NCBI RefSeq assembly: GCF_030864355.1
Contig: NC_083400.1
Location: 635,001-699,000 of the forward strand
Reading direction: 5' to 3'
Length of the DNA: 64,000 bases
DNA from: Cutaneotrichosporon cavernicola
Lineage: Eukaryota > Basidiomycota > Tremellomycetes > Trichosporonales > Trichosporonaceae
Shown piece after piece: positions 44,757 to 55,593 of this stretch. The position numbers and the translations under genes are program-made. The notes under the pieces were generated by a model. That model was not told the origin of the DNA. It made no database searches and saw nothing but the letters and a program-made list of their open reading frames with translations. Within the stretch, counting starts at the first letter, position 1; every line of letters starts with the position of its first letter.

Positions 44757-47026
44757 ATGTGTCCCCTTGGCTCCGACCTCGACAGCGTGCCGGCGGGCAC
44801 GTCGGGCCAGGACGACAACATTCTTAAAGATAGCCGCAAGCTCTGCGTTCGCCACAAGCAGACGGCCAACCAGAACGTCAACGCCAAGCTGCAGAAGGTA
44901 GGCTGCTGACCAGCGCCGTGCTGACCACCAGTCTCTCGACAAGCTTCCTGTCTCGGAGCGCGAGGAGATTACACATCTCTGGTCGACCTTCTCCGCCGCT
45001 GCGCACCCCAAGAGAAAGATTATTCTCGAGGGCATCCTCACCATGTGCTGCTTGTGAGTACTCCAAGGCACTCTCAGCGGGGTTCGTCGCTGACTCCAGC
45101 TCTCAGCTCTCCCACCTCTCCGACTCGCTCAACAAGATAATCCGCATCGACCCCTTCTCCCTCGTGCCACGAGAAGTCTCTCTCCGCATTCTCGGCTACC
45201 TCGACGCCATCTCCCTCGGGCGTGCCGCGCAGGTGTCGCGTTCGTGGAAGGCGCTCGCCGACGATGACCTGCTTTGGCGCCGTATGTGTGGGCAGCACAT
45301 TGACCGCAAGTGCGACAAGTGCGGATGGGGTCTTCCACTACTCGAGCGGAAACGTCTCAAGGTTGAGCTCAAGGACCGCAGCCCCGCCGCGGCGATGGGT
45401 ATTGCTGGCCACGGGTCGCACGGGCACGATGGCATTCAGCAGCTCATGACGCGCTCCGAGGCGCTGGGTGTAGCCCATAGTCACGCTCACGCCGACACCC
45501 GGTCAGTTGTGTGCGAATCGGCAATTCCCTCCACCAGCTCGTTAAAGCGTCCCGCCGAATCGAGCTCGGCCGAGGCGCCCAGGCGAGAGAAGCGCGCACG
45601 CACCGACGGCCACGGCAGTGACTCGGAGAACGAAATCGCGCTTCCTGCCGGCCACCTCTCCAGAGAGGTGCGCCTCACACGCCCTTGGAAGTCGGTGTAC
45701 TGTGAGCGTCTTGTCGTCGAGCGCAACTGGCGCAAAGGCAGGTGTCAGCTCAAGACGCTCAAGGGCCACACCGACGGCGTCATGTGTCTCCAGTACCACA
45801 CCACCCTCACCAACCCGCACTACCCCGTTCTCATCACTGGCTCGTACGACCGCACGGTCCGCATCTGGAACCTCGACACGGGCGAGGTCGTGCGCGTCCT
45901 CCGTGGTCACACGCGAGTTGTGCGTGCTCTTCAGTTCGACCAGATGGTTCTGTTCACTGGTTCCGCGGACGGCACCGTGCGCATGTGGAACTGGCGCAAG
46001 GGCGAGTGCATGCGCGTGTTCGAGGGCCACTCGGATGGCGTGCTGTCCCTCAATTACAACGGCTACCTGCTCGCTTCTGGCAGTAACGACCACACGATCA
46101 TTGTGCGCAACTTCCGTTCGAGCACCCAGTTCACCCTGCGAGGCCACGAGAACGTCGTTAGCAGTGTTTTGATCTGGGACGGCAAGACGTCGCCCGGCGA
46201 CCTGGACCCTACGACGACGACCACCATGTTTACGCAGGCACTCAAGCCGCGGACCCGGACGTCACCCGAGCCGCAGCCGGAGATTGACGTCGGCACCATG
46301 CTCTTCTCAGCATCCGACGACTGCACCGTCAAGCTCTGGGACCTCACGACGCACGAGTGCGTCCGCACATTCTCGGGCCACCGGGGCCAGATTCAGAGCC
46401 TGCGTGTCCTCATGATCGACCAGCCAAAAGAGGACGACGATGAGCGCGATGAGCGCGAGGGCCGCCAAGTCACCCCGCCCGCGTCGGGCTGGGCTCCCGC
46501 GACCATCAGTTCACCCGCCGCTGTGTCGGCCATCGACAACTCGCCGGGTGACTTTGACGCGGCGGCCCACGCGCGTGCACGCGACGAGATTGTTCCACGT
46601 GTCTACGTCCACGAGGAGGACCATGACCGCAAGCGCCGCGAGCGCACGAGCGAGCAAGAGGAGCGCCGCGCGGTGCTCGCGACTGGCTCGCTCGACGGCA
46701 CTATCAAGCTGTGGGACGTCGACACGGGTCGCGAGCGCAACACGCTCTTCGGCCACATTGAGGGCGTTTGGTCCATCGACATGGATGCTCTGCGCCTCGC
46801 ATCCGCTTCGCACGACCGCACCGTCAAGGTGTGGGACCACCAGTCGGGCAACTGCGTGCAGACGCTCACGGGCCACCGCGGGGCGGTCACGAGCCTGCAG
46901 CTGTCGGACGACATGATTGTGTCTGGCTCGGAGGAGGGCGAAGTCATGGTGTGGAACTTTGGCCGCCAGTCGCCACCTTCAGCTCCGGCGTCAGCCGCCC
47001 CACTCAACGGCGCTTGCGACGCCTAG
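44757..47026 (+). CDS. MET30: Met30/sconB F-box WD40 protein
   Basis: The substrate receptor of an SCF ubiquitin ligase that represses sulfur assimilation by targeting the Met4/cys-3 activator. Three exons (44757-44897, 44932-45053, 45100-47026) give 729 residues. The N-terminal module, LDKLPVSEREEITHLWSTF then ILEGILTMCCFSQLSHLSDSL, is specific to Met30/sconB. The F-box follows (FSLVPREVSLRILGYLDAISLGRAAQVSRSWKALADDDLLWRRMC, about residues 107-152), then CGQHIDRKCDKCGWGLPLLERKRL, also diagnostic. Seven WD40 blades fill the C-terminal half, with an acidic insert between blades 5 and 6 around residues 535-610. A long pyrimidine-rich leader precedes it. Confidence 0.95.
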
Positions 47027-50000
47027 TTTCTTTCTGACTCCACTTAGTACGTATCATGGCATCATCTCTTGGGCCTTGCGTTGTAGTATTGTTTGTTGAT
47101 AGCATCTGTGTATAACATGCATTCGTGAGCGATTCGAGGACTGAGGTGGGAGCTAGGAACAAGGGATGGGCGGCTTAAGCCAGAAATGAAGAGTGAGAAT
47201 GTGGCCACCGTTGTGGTGCGGGGCGCGGTTAGCGGCTTACCAGGGACCTGGGCCACCATCGCACCTTACATGCCTCGTGGCGCAGCACTGAGACGTCCTG
47301 ACGCTCTTCCAATAACTAAAAGCAGCAGCTCTGCGTTCTTGCGCAACCTGTGGAGGTGGGGAATGGCAGGTGCGAACACACTGGAGTGGGCCAGGTGACG
47401 TCCTGGTTAAGTCTAATGAGAGTGGGGCAGCTCGAGTTCGGTTCAGTAACCTTATCCGAGCCGATTTCACAGCCGAACCGGTGCCGAGGTGCCAAGGTGG
47501 AGGCAGTCCACCTTGAAGATGAGGTGCTGATGAGTGCCAGCTGGCACTCGACGCACGTCTCGACTTGGACTATACAAATCCACAAATCTGCGGGGCTGCG
47601 ATCTTTCTCCATGCACGACTCGGATCCGTATCTCTGCGCTTTTTCTTCGAGTCGGGGGTTGGAAAGCCTAGCTTACTGCTGTTACAAATTGAACCGCCAC
47701 CAGAAAACACTAATGAGCTGGCCAAAATCAAGCACGCGATCGGGTCCAAGTCCGAGTCCAAAGTCAAGCGCGTATCGCGTATCGGTAAAAGGTTGTAAGC
47801 CAAGGGACTCTCACCTCAAACTCCTGCCTTGTGTCTTTACATGAGCTGATTCGAAAGGGCCAGCCAGCTCAGTCTTGTTAGTTTGCAAGGTGGCATTCTC
47901 CGAGTTGATCATGCTTTATCAACAACCCTCTTGGCGGACACGTGTATCGGCGCTCGCCCCGTTCGATCCGCTCACAACTTGCTGATGACCGGCTTGACTC
48001 ACCCGGTCTGAACCAAAGTTTCAAGGGCCAATACAAACAGAACAAACCAAAAAAAACGCGCCTTGGTAGAATAAGGGCAAGCTCGAATCATTCCGAGAGT
48101 TCCGAAAACGAAAACGACGTTGTTGTTTTGTATGTGAGGCATTTCGCTCGATTCGAACACGTCGTGTTGGCACGGGCGATCGACCGCTGTGTCCTGGCCA
48201 CAGGGCGAACAAGGAGGTCCATGCCAATGACAAATCAACGGCCGCCGACCCGCTTGACACGTCGTCACATCTGTACGTCGTGTGAAACCGGCAAGCGGCG
48301 TGGACAGCGAGCACCACAGCTAGCACAGCTAATCTCTCTGCAATGTCCGGAAACCTGTCCATCTTGGATCTTTGACCAGTTTTACAGACAGCCTAGCCAG
48401 GGTCTGCGGGGCTGCGGTTTACTTACCAGCCAATGTTTTCCGCACTGCATTCTTTGCATCGCTGCGGAACGAACAACCGGCTAGGGCACGAACCGCTAAT
48501 CAGTGACGCCGTTACGCCACCGGTTCTAGATGACTAGATGACTGATTAAGCGCGGCCTGTGCAAATGAAGCTTCTACGTATGAGCTAGCAGCTCTTGACC
48601 CCGACCTGGCTGGATGGCCAATGCGGTGATTTGATTTGGCGGCTTCAAAGTCTTCGTGGCGTCTCAAACCTTATCCTAAAGGAAGACTAGTAAATTTACA
48701 TGCCAAGACTCCTCCCAACCTTCCGATGAGCGCTATGAGTGCGATTATCATGATGGGATATGATACCATGAAACCATCCAATTGGCGTATCAGCGCCTTA
48801 CACGTTGTCATATCTGCTGTATAACACTCATCCGATGACTTTGTAGCCGTCCAGGGTGTAGGTAGAGTTTGTAAAAGGGGTGGTTCGTCTAAGGTCCCAA
48901 CAGGGTGAATGAAATTAAGCCACGAGGTGATCGGCGTCACCTGACCACCCCCCTTGTCCCTTCCAATATGCTCCCATGATCCTGACCTGGTGGCCTCATG
49001 GCCCCACCTCTCGTCAGCCTCATAGCCTCCTGCAAACTGAAAGTGGGCGTGGAATGGGACGAGGTCAAGAGAACCCTCACAAAGCGAGGGCGACTCCAAC
49101 GAATGGAAGACACGTGGAACGCCACTTGGCTCGGAGAGATTGTTAGAGCTCCATTCAACAAGCCACGATCTGTTTGAGGTGAGATACCTAGTAGAGAATG
49201 AACATGTAAATTCTCATCAAAACCTCAAGGCGGTGCGGCTTGAAGCGAATTGAAGCGTCAATAAACTGGCGATGGGAGAGATCTGCGTCCCTGTAAATTG
49301 CGGGGCTTGGATTGCGGGGTCTCTCTTCCTTTGCCTTAATCGTCAAGCCACCCCCACGTTTCAGGCACGTTCTTGATTTCCTCTCCTGTGATGCTATCTT
49401 GGTTCGAAAATGCCAAGCTTTTGTGGCCCCCCTTTCCCTGAAAAGTATGTAGTGTACTGTGTTCTTCGGGGGATGTGCGTGATGCGTGAGAAGAAGGGTG
49501 TATTAACCGAGGCAGGTTGTTACGACAACTGAGCGATCGGCGCACCTTCTCCCTTTTGATTACGAGTACGCATACATAGCCCGTAAACCACAATTTGAGA
49601 TGAATAGTTTGTATTAGACAAGTTGATTAAGGCTCGGGTGCCAATTACGAAAACGACTGCGACGGCGCTCAACTAAAAGGGCGCCGAGTCAACAGTTTGA
49701 CCTTTAATAGTGTGGCTTGGCTGACATGGCTGAGCATTTACTAGTTGTTCCAATGGACACGGGCCATAAGGTTGCTGCTATCTTTGGCCATTTGTCTTGG
49801 CTTGTAGGAGATGTAGGAGAATGCGGAATCTAGTTGTGTCGCGTCTCAACTATACTGTAGTCTACTAGTATACTCCAAAGAGGAGTAAGGCAGGGAGCAA
49901 GCCAAGAGCATGTGACCTACAAACTTGCCTTCCCTGTGATTCAATCTGCCCTGGCATTACAAACAGGCATGGGCCGTGAACCCCGCCCCCGCCTCGTCAC

Positions 50001-50612
50001 TATATGCCCTGGATTAGGTTCTGGGCTCCACACCGGTTACTTTGTATGAGACCGGGTGCCACAACCTGTCATGAACCCAATCCATGATCATTTCACCCCA
50101 GCACACCTACTCACTCAACCATCAGTCTCCACTCAATAGCATCCCTTCAACTCATCCTACAAACCCTTCTACTCTACTCTCTGCTCTCTTCTACTCTGAC
50201 GACAATCTCAATCTCCTTCCAACCCACTTCCACTTCTTCTCTTATCTCAACAACACGCTGCATTCTCGCTTCTGCTTCTCAACTGTCACCTAGGCCCCTT
50301 TGCACATCTGTGCGAACCATCAATCAATCGATCAAGCACAGTAGTGGATCCTGCCGGCATCTCATCTCTCATCCACAGACATAGGGTAGTCGATACGACT
50401 GTGAACCAATCCATCCAACATTGGGCCCAAGCAATCCATCGCCCATCTACCGTTTGAATCAATCGCCACCCTCGACGCGCACCAAATTGAGCCCATACTA
50501 GTCATACTAGAGAGTCTTACAAGCCCCCTGCCCCAACCTCCGCCCTCGATCTTCCATCCCATCTACTCACACACTCTGTCCCTCGTCACACAACACCACA
50601 CCGCCACTACCG
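47027..50612. other. Gene-poor region and leader of next gene
   Basis: 3.6 kb with no supported gene. Short frames occur on both strands without coding character. From about 50085 to 50612 the plus strand is rich in C, T and A with few G, as in a long leader of the gene starting at 50613. Confidence 0.4.
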
Positions 50613-52299
50613 ATGACATCTATCGGCTTCGCCCCGGCCCCCTTTCCCCCCGAGTCGCCAGTCTCCGAGGTTGGCCCCTCCTCCATCCTTCTCAATGCCT
50701 ATGACTGCCCCAACATCCTGGAGAAGGAGACCACTTCATCAAAGTCAGCATGGACGATGGGCATGAACATTGGAATGGGCATGGGCAACCACAACAACAG
50801 AGGGCGTGCCCCCCCTCCTGCCGTCAAGGTCCCTCCGCCCGCCATTACGACGACCGTCGTACCGCCATCGCCAAACCCGCTGTCGAGCACTTCGGACGGT
50901 GACAAGTCGCCGCGCATTCGCTTTGCACCGCTTCCTGACCCTACCAGGCCACGCTCGTTATCGACCGGCCACAACGTTGGTCACAAGGTCTCGGAGGGCC
51001 CAAACGGTGAGCGGGAATACACACTCGAACTGCGCAACATGACAATGGACGACGAGGCGTGCAACGACAACGCCGTCGACGAGGAAAGCATCTCGGACGA
51101 AGACGACCATTCGGACCACGAGGACTACGACTGGGAGCTGGACAACCGCCGCAAATCGTGGGCGGCGGCCATGTCGATGGGCTCTATGAGCTCAAAGGGC
51201 ATGGGCTCGGCGTGGTCGGGCACCAAGAAGCTTGTCGGCCTCAAAAGCCACCACGAGTCGGCAGCCAAGAAGAGCAAGGCATCAGGATCGTGAGTGGCGT
51301 GTTTTGTTCAGACAGCAACAGCAGCTGACCAGCAGGTTTGGCTCGTCGACCACACCTGTGAATGCAATGTTCCTGAGCCCTGGTCGTCGCGGGTCCGCCG
51401 CGTCGACTGGTAGCAACAGCAGCAGCGGGCACCGGCGAACAGCGTCGAGCGAAATCCGTGCGCCTCCGACAGCCAAGATGCTCAACGGCCGTGTGTACGG
51501 TGCGCGCCGTGCATCTGAGGCCGCAGCTCTAGAGAAGGTCCTCCGTGAGGCGAACGAGCCAGAGTTCGTCGAGTGGGGCGCCGGCGGCGGTGTCGGTTCG
51601 ACCAGAAAAAATAAGCCGGTAACCAGCGACAGCACGCTGTCGCGCAGCCTCGGGTCCAAGTCGCCGTTTGACGACGACGACGGTGGAGGCATGTCGTGGG
51701 TCCGCAAGCGCCGTGAGGAGAGGGAGCGTAAGGCCCGCGAAGCCGCACTCGCGGAGGCTTCAGCGACCAAGGCGCCCGACGTTGTGGTCGAGGGCAACCC
51801 TGGAATGTCGCCTGGCCACCGCCGCGAGAGCGTCAGCAGCATCAGCTCCAGCGGCTCTCAGAGAGAGAAACCTACCCTCCCGCTCACGCCCCATGACCCG
51901 CACACCGAGTTGTCGGGTGCGTTCGCAGACTTTGGCGGATTTGGCGCTTCGACCCCAAAGCGACAGACCACACTCGAGGTCGCGCCTGACGCCAAGGCCG
52001 AGGAGCACGATGAGGAGCAGCACCTGCACATGATTAAGATTCCGCATGCGCGGTTCAGGCGCCGCAGCGAGGTCGACGACGAGGAGGAAGAGGAGGTCAC
52101 CAACAGCGACTTTGACGAAGATGATGATGAGGAGGTTGCGTTGGTTAGGTGAGTCTATTAAAGGGGCTGTCTTTGGCCGTGCGGTGGCCCTTCCCATCCA
52201 GCCTTTATAGCACCAGTTCCGGTTCGCAGAAGCAGGCTGACCGCCAGTCAGAAATGCGCAGCTGCCGCTGGCGTCGAGGTCCTGGCGCGCCACTTCTGA
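50613..52299 (+). CDS. Disordered conserved-looking protein, unknown
   Basis: I do not recognise the family. Three exons (50613-51289, 51336-52148, 52248-52299) with in-frame GT...AG junctions give 513 residues. Most of the protein is low complexity: Pro-rich, then SPRIRFAPLPDPTRPRSLSTG, an acidic stretch (DEESISDEDDHSDHEDYDWELDNRRKSW) and several Ser/Gly regions. Two ordered-looking parts stand out: RVYGARRASEAAALEKVLREANEPEFVEWGAGG, and GMSWVRKRREERERKAREAALAEASA, which is helical and basic. The tail is acidic before the short last exon (KCAAAAGVEVLARHF). There are no membrane segments. It could be a scaffold or regulatory protein, but this is a guess. Confidence 0.65.
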
Positions 52300-53055
52300 G
52301 CCCGTTTGGCCGACGGCGCTATTGTGCACACAGCCACACAGACCTCCCTCAATAGACTCCCCACTCGGAACCAAGCGACAGCCGTTGTATGGCGTGCTAA
52401 TGGCACTTGTATGTTGTTCGTGTAAAGTCGAGAATGAATGAATTGATTAGGTCCGTGATGCGTGCGTGCGTCGATGGTAATTGAGGCCTTGTAGTGAGGC
52501 GGGGGGCGGGGGATGAGGCCGCCACTGCTATGGCACCGAAGATTATGCGCCTTCCGCTCCAAGGCGATCGGAGAGAGTGTAACATCTGTAGTACCATGCA
52601 AGTGCGGTCCTGTGGCCCAGGTAGAATGGCATCTACTTCAGATGCCTCTCTGTTAGCCTTTTCGAGCAGGAGGCATTCCTATTTCTAGCCCAACAAGCTT
52701 CCCACATGCAGCGCTGAGCTGTCGGTGGTTGGTGATTTTCCCACAATGTAAATCGGCTCAGCTACCGACCACACAGGCTCTTAACGACGCAATACACAAC
52801 CCCACACACCGTGGCTCCTCGCCGAGCTGCTCCGACACGCTTTGATTTTGACTGAGTAGTGTTCTCAACTCGGATGCTTGAATGCTCGGAGCCTTCGAGG
52901 CCTACCTCACCTCACCTTGCATGCCGTCGGTGACGCCAAATTCGCAAGCCGAGTCGATCGGTGGAGGTTTCTACTGGGGACTCACCCTGAAGCGCGTCAG
53001 TAACTTGAATTACAGCTCTTCTGAATTCCCTCTTCATACACCCAACACCAACAAC
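52300..53055. other. Intergenic region
   Basis: 756 nt between the disordered protein gene and SER1. No gene or strong motif was seen. The last 60 nt before the SER1 ATG look like a short leader. Confidence 0.4.
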
Positions 53056-54444
53056 ATGGCCCTCGACCGCTCCCAGGTGCACAACTTTGCCGCTGGCCCG
53101 TCACCACTCCCCACGTCAGTGCTCGAGGAGGCTGCGGTTGGAATCATCAACTACAATGGCACGGGGATGGGGGTGTGCGAGCTGAGCCACCGCGGAAAGG
53201 AGTTTAAGGGGATCATTGAGGGGGCTGAGGGTGAGTGTTGATTGGGATGAGCGGGGTGAGGTGGGGGAGGCCGCGGAAGCGGCGGAGGGAGGGGGGGCGG
53301 AAGGAGTGACAGAGTTGGCAAGGAGAGGAGGAGTGGGTGAGACGGGAGGAGATACGAGACGGACGTGGGGTCCTTTGGTTACACCGCGCGCTAACACCTA
53401 GCCGACCTCCGCCAGCTCCTCAACCTCCCGGACACCCACGCAGTCCTCTTCATGCAGGGTGGTGGCACGACCCAGTTCGCCTCAGTGGTCCTCAACGTCC
53501 TTGCTGCGCGCCGTCTCGCCCACGCCAACGTCCCGACCGAGCAGTACGAGCCTCCCGTGCTCGACTACGTCGTCAGCGGCAGCTGGAGTTCCAAGGCGTA
53601 CGCCGAGGCGCAGCGCCTTGCGATCAACGGTGACAGCAAGCCGTTCTTTGTGCCCCGCGTTGCGGGCAGCAGCAAGGACGTCAAGTACACTGCCCTGCCG
53701 TCCAAGTACGACTTTACCCCTGGCGCTGCGCTTGCGTTCTACTGCGAGAACGAGACTATCAACGGTGACGAGTTTGCGCCCACTACTGGCAACGACGCGT
53801 CGTTCCCCTTTGACAAGGTGCCAGAGGGCACGGTGCTTGTTGCCGACTACTCGAGCTCGTTCCTCAGCCGCCCGATCCCGAATATTGGCGCGCACGGAAT
53901 CATCTACGCCGGTGCGCAGAAGAACCTCGGACCCTCGGGTGTCACTGTGGTTATTGTGCGCAAGGACCTCCTTGTGGACAGCACGGCAGCCATGAAGCTC
54001 GGCGGTGTGCCGGTCGTTCCCATCCAGAGCGAGTACAAGACGCTCGCGGACAATGGGAGCTTGTACAACACTCCTCCCGTGTTCCCGATCTACGTGAGCG
54101 CGCTCGTCCTCCGCCACCTCGTCAAACTCGGTGGTCTTGACGCCGTCGCCAAGACCAACAAGGCTAAGGCGGACGCGCTTTACGCGTCGCTCGACAAGGC
54201 CGAGGCCGCGGGAGTCATCACCTGCGTCGTGCGCCAGAAAGACGCGCGTAGCTGGATGAACGTGCCGTTCAACATCAACAATGGGCGCGAGGCCGAGTTC
54301 CTCAAGGGTGCAGAGGAGCGCGGGTTCCGCCAGCTCAAGGGACACCGTTCGGTCGGCGGCATTCGTGCCAGCATCTACAACGCCGTCACGCTCGAGAGCG
54401 TCCAGGCTCTGTGTGCGTACATTGACGAGTTTGCGGCTGCGTAG
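53056..54444 (+). CDS. SER1: Phosphoserine aminotransferase
   Basis: A PLP enzyme that converts 3-phosphohydroxypyruvate and glutamate to phosphoserine in serine synthesis. Two exons (53056-53230 and 53402-54444) with a 171-nt intron give 405 residues. VHNFAAGPSPLPTSVLEEA and GVCELSHRGKEF are the substrate-binding N terminus. VLFMQGGGTTQFA is the cofactor phosphate loop, ADYSSSFLSRPI follows, and AGAQKNLGPSGVTVVIV holds the Schiff-base lysine (about Lys232). GGIRASIYNAVTLESVQAL near the end binds the carboxylate. The splice joins EGAEADLRQLLNLPDTHAV in frame. Confidence 0.95.
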
Positions 54445-54808
54445 GTGAGACTATGTAAGACCAAACTGAGCAGAGCGGAACAGATGGGGGACAGAGAAAA
54501 TGCATAGAAGTTGACGCGGCTTGCATGTAACGCAGCACGTGTCGCGTACTGATGGCAGCACTAAACGCTCAGTACTTGGTGGAGGTGAGCGTCTGGGGTG
54601 TGATCCGCACGATTGCACAAAAGGAAGGTTGAGGGGTCAACATAATCCCCAAAGCACGTACGCACTGTCCTTTGGCCCCAAATCATTGACATTGGGTGAC
54701 ATTGGGTGACATCGTCATTGTTACTTCTTCTTCTTCTGATCACTCATTCCACTTTGACTCACCCTCTCAATCCCTCATCACTCATCACTCACCATTCAGT
54801 CGCTCGCC
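54445..54808. other. Intergenic region
   Basis: 364 nt between SER1 and the Zn-cluster gene, pyrimidine-rich from about 54720. A short direct duplication (attgggtgac) is present at about 54692-54712. No gene was seen. Confidence 0.4.
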
Positions 54809-55593
54809 ATGAAACGCGTCAGGTCCTCCATCGTGCGTGCGCATCGTTATCGCAAGTCAGGATCCAAGCTTTTCTAGTGTGTCTCCTCGCCTTGATGCAG
54901 GAACCCAACCCCTTCCTCCAACCCTTACCCTCCCTACTCACCTTCACCTTCCTTTTCTCCATTCGGATCCTCACGCTAACAGCAGGAACGTCGAGCGGTG
55001 CAGAGCCTGTAATGCTAACGACGAGGGCTGTCTTGTTAGCGCGCCGACATACACGACCCACGCAGACCGGCGCACGATCCGCATGCAATCGTGCTTGCGG
55101 TGTCCCCGAAAGCGGACCAAGTGCAGCACCGCGAATCATAGGCTCAACATTGCGCGCCGACGCGGGAGCCCCTCAACGGGCGCGGCCGCGGACCCGCCGC
55201 TGTCTGCACGCAGTTGGAGAAGGCAACTGCGCTGGAGGCAAAAACAGCAGACCCCCATGCCCTGCTGCAGACATCAACGGAGGCTGTGGCGGAGAATAAG
55301 CGCCGGTTGGCGAGATGGCGAAGGAGCAAGCGAACTTAGAGAGTCGACTGCGCGAAGCTGAGGAACGCGCACAATTTGCAGAGACGCAGGCGGAGGCGCA
55401 CAAGATGCAGGCCGGCGCCCAGGCCAAAGCTCACAAAGAGCATACCGCGGCCCTGGTCGAAGCCCAGGAAGAGGCGATGGAGCCGAAGACCGTGTCCGTT
55501 TTAATATATGAGGAGATGCGGAAAGAGCTGGCGATGTTGCGCCGTGCACTCGCGGCCGTGTATGACGTCAAGTTTCGGTGGGATGATTATTAA
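54809..55593 (+). pseudogene. Zn-cluster and coiled-coil gene with probable frameshift
   Basis: An exon after a CTAACAGCAG acceptor (54987) encodes CRACNANDEGC, a spacer, then SCLRCPRKRTKC. These are two C-x2-C-x6-C units, the pattern of a fungal Zn2Cys6-like DNA-binding domain. Downstream, one frame gives LEKATALEAKTADPHALLQTSTEAVAENKRRLA. From ATG 55315 a different frame gives MAKEQANLESRLREAEERAQ and continues as coiled coil to YDVKFRWDDY. A single missing base near 55310 would explain the change of frame, since both sides read as one coiled coil. It is either a decayed gene or a sequence error. The first exon (ATG 54809, MKRVRSS...) is uncertain because its donor does not give the right phase. 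Confidence 0.5.
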
